This document shows, in pieces, positions 34,651 to 47,570 of a DNA stretch of 64,000 nt. A program made the position numbers and the translations under genes. The stretch is taken from NCBI GenBank assembly GCA_009617715.1, contig VTFK01000138.1:744001-808000 (forward strand). Reading direction: 5' to 3'. Origin of the DNA: Plectrocnemia conspersa. Lineage: Eukaryota > Arthropoda > Insecta > Trichoptera > Polycentropodidae. The notes beneath the pieces are model-generated. The model saw only the letters and a list, made by a program, of their open reading frames with translations, was not told where the DNA came from and ran no database searches. Numbering within the stretch: position 1 is the stretch's first letter; each line of letters opens with the position of its first letter.

Positions 34651-35499
34651 GCATACAAGTGCGTAAAAATTCCTTACTCGAAACGAAATCTTCCATTGAA
34701 ACTTGGCGTGTTTTGTTATGTTCGTAACGCATTCTCCAAATGTTAATCCAAATACTACTAAAAGAAAAACAACAAATAAGTCACAATTGACCGTCAAAGT
34801 TATTAAGTATAAAAAAATCCTTTCTTCAGGGTACCCCAAATATTTTTACTAGTAGCAATATATATATTCACCGATAAAAATGTATTCCGATATGATTTCA
34901 CTAAAATGCCAGTGAAAATAAATTTTCACTTATAAAAAACATTTACTGTAACATATACACTATTACTTGTTTAATATTATTTAAATTTTGGTTGTTTTTA
35001 AAGTTGTTAACATTTGAGGGGGGGGCGAAGGTCTAAATTAACCCCGCTTTTATCTACAAATAAAACATGCTATTATTGTTTATAAATAAACAGCATAAAT
35101 AAAAGTCTCTCAATTTGAAGTACAAATGTTTGACTTTGTTATTATTATTAGGCGTGCTTGATTCTAACGAGAACCTATAGCCGAACTCAACGTTCTGAAA
35201 TTTATAAGTCGTACATCTGCTAGAGTGGGTCATACAAAAATCTACTGATAAAACAACGGATAACTGTTACTTTGACGCATGTCTTCATCTTTAATCTGGT
35301 TCGTCAGCGTTATGTGATATTCGCCACAGAACACATTATTAACGTCGCTGACAACGTTTAGATTTTTTTAAATATTATACACCTTGTAGTAATCGTATGT
35401 ATGTACATACCTAACGATTGCTCTGTTTTATCAGTAATTTAAAAGACTTCTTAGAATTAATTAAACTGTAACTCACTAACGCATCGTTATTATTTAGTA

Positions 35500-36100
35500 C
35501 ACGTTTACATTGCCGATATCGGTCAGATTAATCAGCGGAAAAAGCGGGTGCGGGACTCGAAGGAAATGGCTTCACCCGCATGCATGTCAATGGGACATTA
35601 CGAGACGAGGGTCCGGACATAAAGGTCCCATCCAAACGCAGGAAAAGAGCAAAAGGAGAAAAAAAGACACACGCACATACATACGCGACGAGAACATGCG
35701 CGCGTTAGGCATATGATTAAAAAAATATTCAATAACGTCGGTATATAAGTCGCCGAACGGGGGCAAATGGAGGTTTGGAAAAAAAGGGGCACAGCTTGGA
35801 GGTCGGGGTCCTGGGGGAAACTCCAGGGGACCGGGAAAATTCGGACGTGTCAAAATATATTTTCGTCCTGTGACGGGAGGGGCGGATGGATATTGCGTTA
35901 GCGCTTTAGCGCCAGCTTAAGGCAACTCGCAGTTTAATTCCTCGTCGTTAATATTGCCCGCGATAATTCGACTGGTTTATGTAATTAAAGCCTGAAATAA
36001 CAATACATAATTGTAATTGGCAACGACGCCGCTTTCGCTACGGCGCCGATAATGAAAATCTTCTAAGGTCTCCGAAACCCGACTGAGACGTTCCTAAGGT
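35500..36100. other. GC-richer TE-free island, candidate regulatory element
   Basis: A block rich in CpG with homeodomain-like TAAT sites and the pattern GCGTTAGCGCTTTAGCGC near 35895. No repeats at its ends and no coding pattern. It resembles conserved non-coding DNA of developmental genes. This is judged from composition only. Confidence 0.35.
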
Positions 36101-37259
36101 ATGGGATATGTATTATACTTCGCGAGTTGTAGATATAAGGATGCTCTAATCTTTGATCAGTGGCAGAGTTGGCCCAGAGGTGAGGGGAATTTTTCTTTTA
36201 TTATTAAAATGATTATAAAAATAAAATAAAATTAAATCAAGGTACAATTTAATAGACAACTAAATATGTATGTATATAAATATAATAATAATTATAAGCC
36301 AATTAATTTAAAATAAAATACATATTATATTAATATATAAAAAAACGTAGACATAAAATCCAAAATATCTCAAATTATTAATATTACTTTATAATCATCT
36401 TATCTATCGTTATTATAATTATGAATTATTTAATCCTATGTGTTGTGATTTAAGAGGATATTTAATATAATTAACTAAATTGTTATTAAAGTAAAAAATA
36501 ATCATATTTTCTAGGTAACTATGAATTTTATAAAGATTCTAAAAAATTAACATTATTTTTATTTTTTAATCTTTACAATTTTTAATCTTAATAGCTAATA
36601 ATAATATAGTCTTTCAATACTTTATACTTGAATGCGCATTCAAGATTATATTTTACTATTTAAAAATATCCATAAATACATAGTTGAAATGTAATATCAT
36701 AATCCGTATAATGATGGGATAATTTACATAAAATATAAATATATTTTCGTCAAAAATATTTAATGAAGGAATTATCTTTATTGAATTATAAAATTTGCCC
36801 AAACGAGAGCAAAATAAAACGAGAGAAGTTTGAAAGACGGTACAATTTGGCTTTATGTTTAAAATATTGGAACTCCCCAAAACTTTTAAGTAAAATAATC
36901 GATTTAAGCTAGAAGTAATTTTATATGATCTGCTTTCATCTATGTTTTCGCGTATTATGTAGTTTTTTCGTATACCAATTATACACACATGTGTTGCTTC
37001 ATAACTCATCGTTATTAATATTTTATTATTACATTCACGTAATCACATATTTATCAAATCCGTTTATTTTATTAAAATATATATATCAATGCGTTCTATT
37101 ATCAGTAAGAAATAATTACAATATGGTTTCACATTATTGTTTATTTAAATATTGTGTACAATTATTGTACATTATATTATCTAAAACTTAGATTTAGCCA
37201 AAAAAATCGATATCGATTGCCGCACTGCGACAGTGCTGACACGATTGTATTGCTTTTGA

Positions 37260-37900
37260 CGTGAATTTTTGCCTTCTGAGAAGTGTTTTTGCGTCCTCCT
37301 ATTGACCAAAATTCGGTTTGAATATACTTTAACCAGCGCTCTTATATTAGAAGTCCATAGTTATATCGGTAAGGATAGCTATAATATTTTTAAAACATTG
37401 TGTAATATTGAAATGCAGACAAGCTATGAAGCAATATGTGAGATGCGATGTCTGTCTGTATTTATTCATCCGCTTATTTTACCCTGAGAGATGAATTAGC
37501 TTAGTGTATATTTCGAACTTGCCTTAATAAAATGTTCTAATATAATAATTAGTTTTAGAACTTTCACTACGTTAGGTTTGGGTTTGTACAGCAAATGGAC
37601 GTTTCGCAACTGTTTAATTTAGTTTCATATTAGCGCTCATTAGTTAAATTATATTTTCGCTAGTAGAAATATATATATCTACTTGTGGAAAATGTATTTG
37701 GACTTTAAAAAATACACATTCACTATAACATTTATACACCGAATGTAAATAAATAATGATAAGTATGTAAATATATACTATATTACTACATATAAAAAAG
37801 TTAAAATCATATAATTTTACTAGCACCTGCCAGATGATTTATATTTTCACTGGTAAAAATATGTATTTACCGGTGAAAATGTATTCCTATGTGATTTTAT
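37260..37900. repeat. dispersed repeat, copy B (first copy at 23320-23780)
   Basis: Matches 23320-23780 in the same orientation through TTAGGTTTGGGTTTG to the palindrome near 37660. A second palindrome of the same kind (TTTTCACTGGTAAAAATA) follows at about 37845, and a related one is at 34850. Probably a non-autonomous element with palindromic ends. Confidence 0.6.
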
Positions 37901-38044
37901 TCAATATTTAAAAAAATATTTTCGGGATATATTCGAGACTGTTTTTTCTACATTTTCTTTTAGAAATAAGCACACAATAGGCATTAAATCCAGTTGTCAA
38001 ATTATCGATAATACAATCCATAAAAACATTAAATTAATTTAAAA

Positions 38045-38385
38045 TGTTCAAAAACCAATAAAGTCAACAACAATTAGCAAACAAATTTTAACACAAACGG
38101 AGCCGCGTCAAAAAACTTTATGTTTTGAATAATAATATACTGCCTAGAAAGTGGGTGCTTTTGAAGGCAATGTTCCGCTCCTTTTATTAATTGTTTGTAT
38201 AAAAAGGGCTGAAGGAACTTATACTTGAAATATAATACATTAGTACATACATCTTAAACAACGATAGTTTGGTTCAAATTTATTATTTAAAGTCGATTTT
38301 TATTTTTTGTATAAATATATTCTTGCTATGATTTTTCCAGAGTCAGGCCCCGGGAATTTGTCCCCTCTCGACAGGTCTGCTCATT
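38045..38385. repeat. dispersed repeat, copy A (inverted copy at 58570-58930)
   Basis: GGAGCCGCGTCAAAAAA, CTAGAAAGTGGGTGCTTTTG, GGCAATGTTCC and CAGGCCCCGGGAATTTGTCC match the complement of 58570-58930. The CAGGCCCCGGG part resembles the terminus of a hAT-like element. Confidence 0.6.
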
Positions 38386-38386
38386 C

Positions 38387-38620
38387 CTAAAGTTCGCATT
38401 GAAATTTGAAGGCTCGTTGGGCAATTTCGTCATTGACAGGAAAATGATTTACTAATTTACTACAAAATTGAAAAATATATTTACAGTTACAGACTGTATT
38501 ATCATCTGCTTCACTATCGTTTTCTGGTTTTTCGTCGATATCTAAAGTTATATCAATAATATCATGGTCACTCAATTCGTCGTCATATTTTTGATTAATA
38601 GTGTCAAAACCTTCTATACT
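38387..38620 (-). pseudogene. acidic ORF fragment beside the repeat, possible transposase C-terminus
   Basis: A minus-strand frame from 38575 reads 'MSDHDIIDITLDIDE', 'NDSEADDNTV' and a short hydrophobic helix; it is open upstream of the Met as well. The acidic region resembles the C-terminal tail of pogo/Tigger-type transposases, but I see no catalytic motif. Could be chance. Confidence 0.3.
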
Positions 38621-39939
38621 AATTGTTTGCTATAATATGGATTTCAGCTGTTAATATCGGTGTTTGATTGGATTCTTTAACTGTAACTCATTTGAGCCAA
38701 ACTGCTTCATATTCATATCAATATCGTCTCAAAGCAAGTTTTTTTAAAATTCTTTGTGTAATTTCATTCTGACACCCATGGAACAAATACCAATTTTAAA
38801 GCAAAGTAAGCTGATATTATATGTTCTCATATATGATTATCAAGAGCTAAAATGTTTAGTCATCAGTTTTCAGGTTAAGACTAATGTTGGTTTTGTAATG
38901 TTTAAATTTTATATTTAGACACATTGGGATTATTGTAGTTTTTACACTACACGAGAATCTATCTTCAAATAATTATATTTGATCAACAATTGTCCTATGT
39001 GATTTTGAAAGTATCCAATCAAATTATACATAATATTTATAATATATTTGCATAAACCAGTGATAAACTTTTTAGCTTCGCAATTGCCTGTAAGATTAAA
39101 ATTGTGCAAATAGTAGGAGTTTCTTCTCAATATATGTATAATGTAAAAAAAACTAAATATAACAAAATAGAAGTAATGGCACAACTATACCCTTGTTGCT
39201 TTATTTTGAATTACGTATCGGAAAAGCTAATTATTTGTGTACTGTATACCGAATTGGATATATTTATTTCTGAACGAGGAATCTCAGATATTAAAAATAT
39301 AATAAATCCGAGGGAATACATTACCATATTACGTGACCTTATCTCTTAGATTAATTCTCTTATTGACTTTCATTCCACATATATATGTAGACATATTCGC
39401 ATTGTTAACGTCAAATTGTAAAAGTTTTATTATCCATACGTGTATATTATATTAAGTATAATAATTTTTAAATAATATTAATTATTAAAGTATTCTTGCT
39501 TAATATTGTAGATAACATATGTTGCTTATAATTATAGAGATCGTTGCAAAAATTGAGACCAATCGAAATTCAATCACAGATACAGTTTCGTTTTATTCCA
39601 ACTATCGTATAAAAGTCAATGACTGATTCCTTTAATAGCTAGGTATTAAAACATATATTGTTTTGTGTTACTTGTTTAATCGCTCATATAAAAGCAATAC
39701 TGAAACTATTTTATTCGTGATACAATAAAATGTTTCGCACATATTTTATGCAACGCCAAAATTCGAATTAAATGAAGCGTGTGGCAGTTGCCGTTAGAAA
39801 TGTTCTAAATTCACACGAATTCGCTACTACAGCTATTATTTAATTTTAAAGACATTTTCAAGTATTACTATGCTTTACCGAGTTTAAAATCTAATATTTG
39901 ACGCGGTTAAATTTAGCGTAATTAGCTCGTTTAAATGCG

Positions 39940-40510
39940 TTATTATACTTTCGGCGGTGTTGCCATACGCACACATCCGCCAGAGCCGAAAACAAAGTTT
40001 CAGCATCATCCGACAACTTTCAACCGTTTTTCAACTTTGTTTCAGACGTGATTGAGTTTAATTAGTCTGAGCGGTCTCGCACGTGTACGTGCGTATACGT
40101 GTGTATAGTTTTCGTACGTGTTATCGCCGATTGTATCTCTTTGTGTGCGTCGACACTGTCGAGATTCTGATCGTCTCCCCCGGAGCCTTTCGGTTAGATC
40201 GGATTAATCGTTAAAAAGTCGTAGCGCGATTGAATCGTAGCATTAAAGGGCTACTACGACGTCGATAGAGTTGACGCATTTTGCGCCGTGTATAAAAATA
40301 AACCCGCAAAAGTGATTTTTTAAGGTTCGGCACTGAATACGTGAGAGCTTTCGTAATCCGTCGGTTTTTTTTTGAGTCGAGCCCTTTGTCGACGTCAATC
40401 GAAAAGGCAAATGTTTAACCCTTGCGGTTGAAAGACGCTCGAACGCATTTCTATTCGAAAGCAATTCTGGTAATGTGTTTTCCGCGTTTGTTGCGAGATC
40501 AAAGACCTTA
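39940..40510 (+). promoter_or_regulatory. CpG-rich block 3 kb upstream of the second exon
   Basis: About 570 bp with dense CpG (TCTCGCACGTGTACGTGCG, CGTCGACACTGTCGAG), E-box-like CACGTG and initiator-like sites, ending near a possible donor at 40470 (TTCTG then GTAATG). It could be an alternative promoter or a 5' UTR exon for the gene at 43211, or an enhancer. No frame is convincing. Confidence 0.35.
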
Positions 40511-40999
40511 GATTTGATTGTGATACGGTGTTGTGTGCTTGGTATTAATTGCTGAACCGTGAGATGATAAATTAGGTTTCGTTATATGCTAAAAGTCAAA
40601 GAACTACTATTTAATACCCAATGTCGTCAAAAATTCAATTTTATTTAAAGAGGGCTTGTATAAAATTAGCTAATTTTAATAATAGTATTTAAAGTGTAAA
40701 TTCTTTTTAAAATCCTTTTTCCTCATATATTTGACACAGTCTGCGTAATCTGGTTATCTTTTAGAGTTAATGCACAGATTATCTACTTCATCTAACACAT
40801 CATGCTACCATATATGATGACCTAATTGTATAATCTTGCCTTTGCGCCTTATTTTTAATCCGCAACTAGTAAAAATATACTCAAACTATTAATCATTTTA
40901 TTACATAAGCAATGTTTATATATCTAGGCCATTAACGTTTTCACTTGATTTTACTTCTCTTCACTTCCAAGATACACAGAAATGGAATCGGTTTCAAAA

Positions 41000-41640
41000 C
41001 AACGACGCTCCAAATCTGACTACAATGGAAGTGGGCGTTTGTTTCGCTCAGATTGATACCATTTATTTTAGGTCAGCGAACTGTCGGGGTCTAAACCCAA
41101 CAACGTATAGTGGTTCCAAGCGATTCTGAGTGTTTATTAAGATTTTAGGTTTATTTAATATTTTTTAATTCACAACAGTTTTTAAATTCGCTGTAGTCAC
41201 CAAGTTGTTTAAATGTCTGAATTTCAGATTTCAGTTACTGTTTAGCTGAACCTGCTTTGTCATAAAAATGGAAAGTGGCTGATTTCTCGGTCGTCTCGGT
41301 TGATACACAGCGTTGCTCCGCTTGATGCGTATTCGGTTGAATCACCTTTATTTTAACAGCCTCCAGTTATTAATGATTGTTTGATCGATGCGATGATTTA
41401 GGGCGGAAACAGATTATGTGTTATTGTCTTATAAATATATATTTTAAGTATCTGCGTACCATGATTAAAAAATAGTGAATGATTTACTTTCTATGAGAGA
41501 GACTTGGTACTTGTTGGCGCATTCTTTCGCATTATGCACCGCATTCTTTTGTATTTGGTACCGACCACCAACGATATCCACTAATCACGCACGTTTTTAT
41601 AATGCTGACGAGAAAAAACTTTAATCCTAAAAAGGCAAGC
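41000..41640. repeat. dispersed repeat, copy A (related copy at 47230-47570)
   Basis: Shared text includes ATGGAAAGTGGCTGATTTCTCGG / ATGGAAAGCGGCTGCTTCCTCGG (shortened here), GGGCGGAAACA, TTATGTGTTATTGTC and CACGCACG followed by AATGCTGACGAG. No frame. The element's ends are not clear. Confidence 0.45.
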
Positions 41641-41889
41641 TCCTGAAAAAAATATGTATAAAAAACTGAAACATTTGAAATTTTATATTGTTTTTTGTAT
41701 TTGGTATATTTTTGCAAGACATATTTTCGATTGTATACTTCCAATAAGCTTTGTTGTGTGATTCAGTAAATTTTAAAACATATTTATGTGTGCATGTTCA
41801 CGTATTTTTACGTAAGGGTGTATTTTACAGGTCTTTGTTACTCGATGCGGTACGTAGTATGTTTTCGTTCCTCGCTGTATGTCGGTATC

Positions 41890-42310
41890 TTACTTATTAT
41901 GACCGGCTTTTTCTGTTAGTATACATTTGCAATAATTCGATTCGATCTTTGTCGTTAGTGTCGGTTTATACGCCACCATTTGATTAAGCCGGACTTGGTC
42001 GAATACCTTTTCGAAATCAATAAAACACATTCGATGTCCAGTCAGAGTTGAATAATGAAACACAGTTCCAATGGCACGCCGGGTCATCTTGGTGTACGAA
42101 CCCGTCCAAGGCTCTTCTCATGCATCGATGATGAGCGAAGGTCCGCGATATCGCCATATCGAATAAACTATGTCGTGGCGTCTTACCGTGAATTCCATTA
42201 CGCTCTGGTTGCGATGCGTGCGTAGCTCGGTGCACATCGGACAAATTGCCCGGAGCTGGTCGTGCTACCCGAGAATCCCGAGACGAAAGTGTCGTGATGA
42301 GACCGAAAGG
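41890..42310 (-). pseudogene. LINE reverse transcriptase fragment
   Basis: On the minus strand 'MCFIDFEKVFDQVRLNQMV' is RT block 3 of a LINE (catalytic D in F-I-D-F). The upstream part in the other frame (42313-42017) reads weakly as the preceding fingers region. A third LINE type in this window. Confidence 0.6.
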
Positions 42311-42729
42311 CATTTATCGACGATGAACGAAAGGAACGAGAGCGAGAGTGAGACGCTATCAATTGAAGGCGTTGTGGTTGCGATGATGAAATATGACTGG
42401 GACGGTAGAGAGTTAGTTGCATTGTGTGGATTTTTGATTGATTGTGCGACCGTGGGTGTATGCTGCTTCAGGTCTAAAGAATGTTATTTACTACGGGGCC
42501 CGGGATTCTGATTCTTGGCATATTTTGGAATTCCAAGAGTCGAGAATCTCACTTTGATAAATTCCGAGATTAGAGATTTCTATTCATATTTCATGCAATA
42601 TCATTTCAAAGTGCAAACATCAATATTATTGTAAAATAAATAAATAAAATTATACTTGGAATGCATGACTGATAATATTATTAGATTCTCATGAAAATGC
42701 CTGTGTTACCAGCAATATTTTGAAATAAA

Positions 42730-42793
42730 AATCCCTTGAGCGACTTGTAAAAGTGCTTTTCCAGATAAACACGTAGACGCTACTCAAGGGATT
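42730..42793. repeat. 64-bp hairpin
   Basis: AATCCCTTGAG (42730-42740) pairs perfectly with CTCAAGGGATT (42783-42793). The loop is about 42 bases and holds further short pairings. No gene attached. Confidence 0.4.
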
Positions 42794-43210
42794 CATATCA
42801 CAGCATATTTTTAAAAATATATCGCGGAAAATTTGTTGTTATCTTATTCTCTCATATACGAGAAATTGAATAGTGTTGGTTATCGAATTCTCGTTTTTAA
42901 AATATAATAAAGCCATGTCTGTTTGCTTGTCGGCGCCGTTTATTTATCGCGTAAACACGGTGGAAAGTCGTGTAAATGACAGGCGATGTTATATCAACTA
43001 GACCCAAGGAAAAGGAAAACTTGTAAAGTGTATTATACATTTTACGTTGCGAATAGCTTCTCTCAATATGAGTAAACACGTGTGCGTATTTATTTTATTG
43101 TAACATTTAGGTAACAATCTTGCGATGATCAATGCTAAAACAATGTTTATGATTATGTATTGCTCCACAAATTTAAACTGTAATTTAACCTATTTTTTCT
43201 TTATTTTCAG

Positions 43211-43287
43211 GTAAAAATTTACCCATCTCGGATGTTTTAACTATAATCAATGCTAGCTTTGGTTCTTATTTCTCGCCTACGTACCAA
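43211..43287 (+). CDS. internal exon, 77 bp, phase-compatible with the signal-peptide exon
   Basis: Acceptor CTTTATTTTCAG with a long pyrimidine tract, donor CAA then GTAAGT; both are near consensus. Entering in phase 1, as left by the exon at 8757-8841, it reads G, then 'KNLPISDVLTIINASFGSYF' and 'SPTYQ', with no stop, and ends in phase 0. There is one N-glycosylation site (NAS), as expected of an extracellular segment. I do not recognise the family. The join to 8841 is inferred from phase and strand; intervening exons are possible. The next exon is not visible in the window. Confidence 0.55.
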
Positions 43288-43629
43288 GTAAGTTTACGAA
43301 ATATCGATTTAATATATTTTATTTTGACTGTTGGGCAAAATTTTTGACGTAATGTTTAAAGCCATATAATTTTAAGATATATTCTTTTACTTAATTATAT
43401 ATTTTTATCAGTCGTTACGACAGTGTCCCACCTTTTGCAAGTATATTTATCGATCCAAAAACTGTTTTAAGAAAATGGCGGGTGCTTGTTACTAATTAAC
43501 CCAGTGTTGTATTTTCTGTTCATTAACTTATCAATTTATTTTTATGGGCGGTGTGTAGTGTATTTTTCACAGTGACATATTTAAGGATACTTGATTGATC
43601 AACAGCATGCTTTTTGTGTATCAAGTTCA

Positions 43630-43800
43630 GTAGCAACGATTCTACTCTATTTTTCCAATTTTGTAACGAAAAATCTCGATGTTGTCAAGTATATGCCATC
43701 TCCACTGATTTTGAAAAGGGTTTTGATAAAGTTTTTAACGTCCTAATTCTTTTTGAATCATACTTTTTAAATCGTCGTCAATATGTTCAATATTAACAAC
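43630..43800 (+). pseudogene. LINE reverse transcriptase fragment (first part)
   Basis: 'VYAISTDFEKGFDKV' (RT block 3) followed by 'YFLNRRQYVQY' (the R-Q-x-V motif) shows a CR1/Jockey-like LINE. It is related to, but not the same as, the family at 1.7 kb. The AT-rich 43800-44680 probably separates it from its next part. Confidence 0.65.
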
Positions 43801-44679
43801 ACAAGTAGGGTTCTATTCGAATATTTAATACAAAATGTATGAAATATCGAGCATTAAAATATATGTGTAATTTTTTTCTCGGTTTTTACCGATATTAATT
43901 ATTCAAACAATTAGTGCGAAAAATCAATTATTGCATGTAAAGTATTATTTTAATAAAAAAATGGTTAGTTAATATTATTATTTTAATTAATCATTAATAA
44001 CTTTCACAAGCTGTGCGAATTATTGAACAGTGAGGGCGTCTTTTTTCATACTCATTTTAGCTTTTTCAAATCACTAGCATAAGGATCAGCTGCGATTTAA
44101 TTAATTCAGCAAAATTGACGGAGCATATTAAATTCATAATTTTTTCGAGTTTATTGTATATGATATAGCTAATAATGTTAAGAACGAATTTGATATTCAT
44201 ATCAGCATTTATTTTGTGCGGATTTGAATATTAATTAAATAATTAGAAATAAATTAACTGCGATCAAGTTATTGAACTAATAAAATAAAATCTGTGCGTC
44301 TTGAAACAATACAAAAAACGTAACATAAATTTCACAAAACTTGTAGACGCATACCTGTTTTTGAGATAATCGTTAAACGATAATAAAGACTGGGCTTTTC
44401 TAACATTTTGTTTCGTTCAACGAACCAATTCTGTGAATTTCGGTCATAGTAGACACGCTCACAAATGTTTTTTGAAGGCGTAAAAGTATTTTTTGTTAAG
44501 AAAGAGCGTCACATTTTCTCGCATTTCGAAACAAAATAAAGGAACATGGATTTGAGAGCCGCACTCGGGTTTAATGAGTGAAAAACGACTACCTTTGTTG
44601 TTCAAGCTTACAAATTGTTTGCTTCTAAGATTATTTTCTAAACACAAGTAAACTGAATACATTGCCACATCATGATATC

Positions 44680-45120
44680 TTCAAGATTTTAATCTCGGCC
44701 CATTAATATTTATTCTGTTTATTAACAATATAATTTATTAGTAATTGCAAATTCTTACTTTTTGCCGATGACCTAAAACTATTCCTTAATATGGATTTCA
44801 TCGAAGATTATGAAAAACTTAAATTTGCCGTTGAAAATCTATGTGCGTGGTCATAAACTAATATATTACCATTTAGCATAAAAAAATCATTTCGTGACGC
44901 TTCGTCGCATATAAATGGTTACTGATTTTGATGTCCTATATAGAAAATATATGCAATAAAGTCTAATATGTTGGGGTTTGTTAAAAAGAGGAGTTCGAGG
45001 TCATTGTGTACCTTGTATAATCACTTGATGCACAGTACCTTTGAGCACGTTTCTCTGGTCTGTTTGACAAATAATGCAACTGACTTACTTTCATTAGAAA
45101 AGTTATACAAAATAGTCTCA
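44680..45120 (+). pseudogene. LINE reverse transcriptase fragment (second part)
   Basis: Broken frames read 'LGPLIFILFINNI' (block 4 end), 'FADDLKLF'-like text with a frame change (active site), 'NLCAWS' and 'ILPFSIKKS'. This follows the part at 43630-43800 in family order, so the two may be one copy split by about 880 bp. Confidence 0.6.
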
Positions 45121-45859
45121 GATACATGAGGAAATATAAATATCAATTTTTATTTTCCACAAATGGACTTGGGAAATTACTTCTTTAATTTGCTTGTAGG
45201 AATCTGGAGGAATGTGTATATTTCGGAGGAATATATTATTAAGGAACTTCCTTTTTGGGTACCACATTTGATTACCAGCGCTTGTTTGAAATACATGAAG
45301 AACAGCCTTATTGGACAACTCACCAATAAGCACAGCTATCTGACTTATAGTATTGATTTGTTCTCATCCAGGTAATCGCAGTTGGTAGACGCATTGTGAC
45401 CTAGCTATATATGTTATATATAATTTAATTTTTGACGTATTAGCGTAAAGATGTTATGCTCGGCACGTGCATTTAAATAAATAAATAATAATTAATAATT
45501 ACTCAGTTTGGAATCATTTAGTTTCACTTATAGGTCAAACGATAGCTCAATGTGTTTTTGTGTTAATTAGTTGTAATGTACTCATTCTTCATATTGACTT
45601 AATGCATAAGTACGATACATTTCATGTGTAGTCCAAAAATTAAGGAAGCTACTACATAATTAAATAAATATCTAATAAAAAGTGTCTTTTTCATAGTACA
45701 AACAAATATGAATATCTATATTTTTATATTTTACTACTACCCTTATAAAAGTACGTCAAAACCTACTCTAAATATCATTTTTTGTAATATATTTATTTAA
45801 TAAAAAAAATACTGAATACGATATTACAATTTATATTTATTATTTAATCTTCCATTCAA

Positions 45860-46330
45860 GTTTGTGGGTAAAATATAAGGTACAAAGGAGGGTAAAAGGC
45901 TAAAAGTAAAACGAAACTAGTCCGGCGCGAGGGAGACGATGGCATTACTCGCTCACAAAAGCCACCCTGCCAAATTACAAACACCAGAATTAAAAGAAAG
46001 GTCCGACCGCGACTTGAATGCGAAACAGATATAACCCTGCAGGGAGCACCACAGTGTATCATTATTTGCGTCGGGTTAAAAAAATACCCTATGACATTCA
46101 CGGGGCCGCAGTAATGACGCCGTCGAGGGTTCATAATTAATGTCGACGCAAAAAAAGAAACAGACCTTCGTATCATATGAACGTACGTACGGTACGTGCA
46201 ATACGTTTATCTTTTCGCAAGTCGAATTGGTCCGGCGAGACAAGCGAGAATTTTCGCGAATTTCCTTGCGAGGCATTTTTCGCGCTTTCCATTATGTCGG
46301 GAAGAATATATATAGGAGAAACACGTCATA
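45860..46330. other. GC-richer TE-free island, candidate regulatory element
   Basis: A CpG-richer block with overlapping open frames on both strands but no protein family. No terminal repeats. It could be conserved non-coding DNA. Confidence 0.3.
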
Positions 46331-47229
46331 TACAAGTTGGACCGTTTGACGCAAGAAGAGATGTGACATAAATTCTTATCTTGGACGACAATCAGCGAAT
46401 CTCTTCGGTAATGTTTTGTCGTAATAATAATATAAAAATATATACAAATAAAATCAATATTTTCCTTGGAAGAAAATGTATCGGAAAACACGACGGCGAA
46501 GTTTTAAATTATATTTCCTATAGACGCCATGTCGAATAATGTTATATTATTTATTTTATGGGAACACTTTTTCGATGATGGAATGTCAATATATAATATA
46601 AAAAAATGCGTCAAATATAATTTGAGTAGCGAGCTGATAAAGTTCTGGCGTAAAAAGTGGAATTGATTTATACTTTTACTAAGTTTTTTCTTCACAAAAG
46701 TTAAAATATTATTTGAAATGTTCGTCATTTGGTTCGAAATTAGTGTTATTCTTTTCGTGTAGAATGTACATAGATCTTATTTGGTTATTTAGGCGTGGCG
46801 CTTAGCTAGTTAAAGTTACGCCATATCCACCGGATCTCAAAATTATCCTCCCACCGCCTCAATTCTACATTAAGAGCATCAGACGTGACTCTATTTTATA
46901 ATATAAGACAGTATATCAGTATAAAAATATTTCAGAAAATTTTTTTTTTTTGTTGAAAAATTGTGGTTACGCATCCTAGCAATATTGCTTAAGCTTGATA
47001 ACTCGTGTTAAGTAGTGGCGGGGATGACATGGATACCCACGAATTGTGAGCGTTTTTTTATAAGATACTTAATTTTTATATTATTAATTTCACAACAGTT
47101 TAAAATCACGTATGATTTTTGCAAAGAGTATGGATACGTATTGTTGCAATCATCTCTGAAAACGTTGAATTTATAAATACATTTATATTATAAATGCCGA
47201 GTTAAATTCCTCCCTTTTTCGCACTTCGT

Positions 47230-47570
47230 AGCTGCATTAGGGTTGATGTGAAATGGAAAGCGGCTGCTTCCTCGGTATTTCATCTTAAAAATAGGGATGG
47301 TGTTTTCGCTCTATACTTTCTCAACCGCTTGGCCAATTTTGGGCGGAAACATACTATGTTGTTGTCTGTTACTTTTCTAATATGAATGCTTTTATGCAAC
47401 GAATATTTTTTAAACATCTGGAGAATTGGCTTACGCTGACAGTGATTTGCATTGGTCCTTTCTTACTTGTGTACATACCAACTGCTCCTTGTTTAGGTCT
47501 ATTTGAATGATAAGTCCTAATATCCGATTGTCACGTGCGCTCGTATAACGCCGACGAGATGAATAAACTT
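47230..47570. repeat. dispersed repeat, copy B (related to 41000-41640)
   Basis: GTGAAATGGAAAGCGGCTGC, TTTTGGGCGGAAACATACTA, TTGTTGTCTGTTAC and ACGCCGACGAG match 41270-41620 in the same order with several indels. Confidence 0.45.

Larger units (their letters stand above)
8842..43210 (+). other. putative 34-kb first intron, full of TE relics
   Basis: If exons 8757-8841 and 43211-43287 belong to one gene, this is its first intron. It contains no other exon I can support, but many TE relics (listed) and four GC-richer islands. Stretches where I saw nothing beyond AT-rich DNA include about 8.9-10.0, 14.4-15.1, 17.7-18.6, 19.5-20.5, 21.7-22.5, 26.1-30.4, 30.8-32.4, 36.1-37.2 and 38.7-39.9 kb. Confidence 0.45.

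Noticed and set aside
45118..45375. Open frames on both strands (about 70 codons each)
   Set aside because: No domain recognised, no paired splice sites that fit, and AT-rich composition makes frames of this length plausible by chance.
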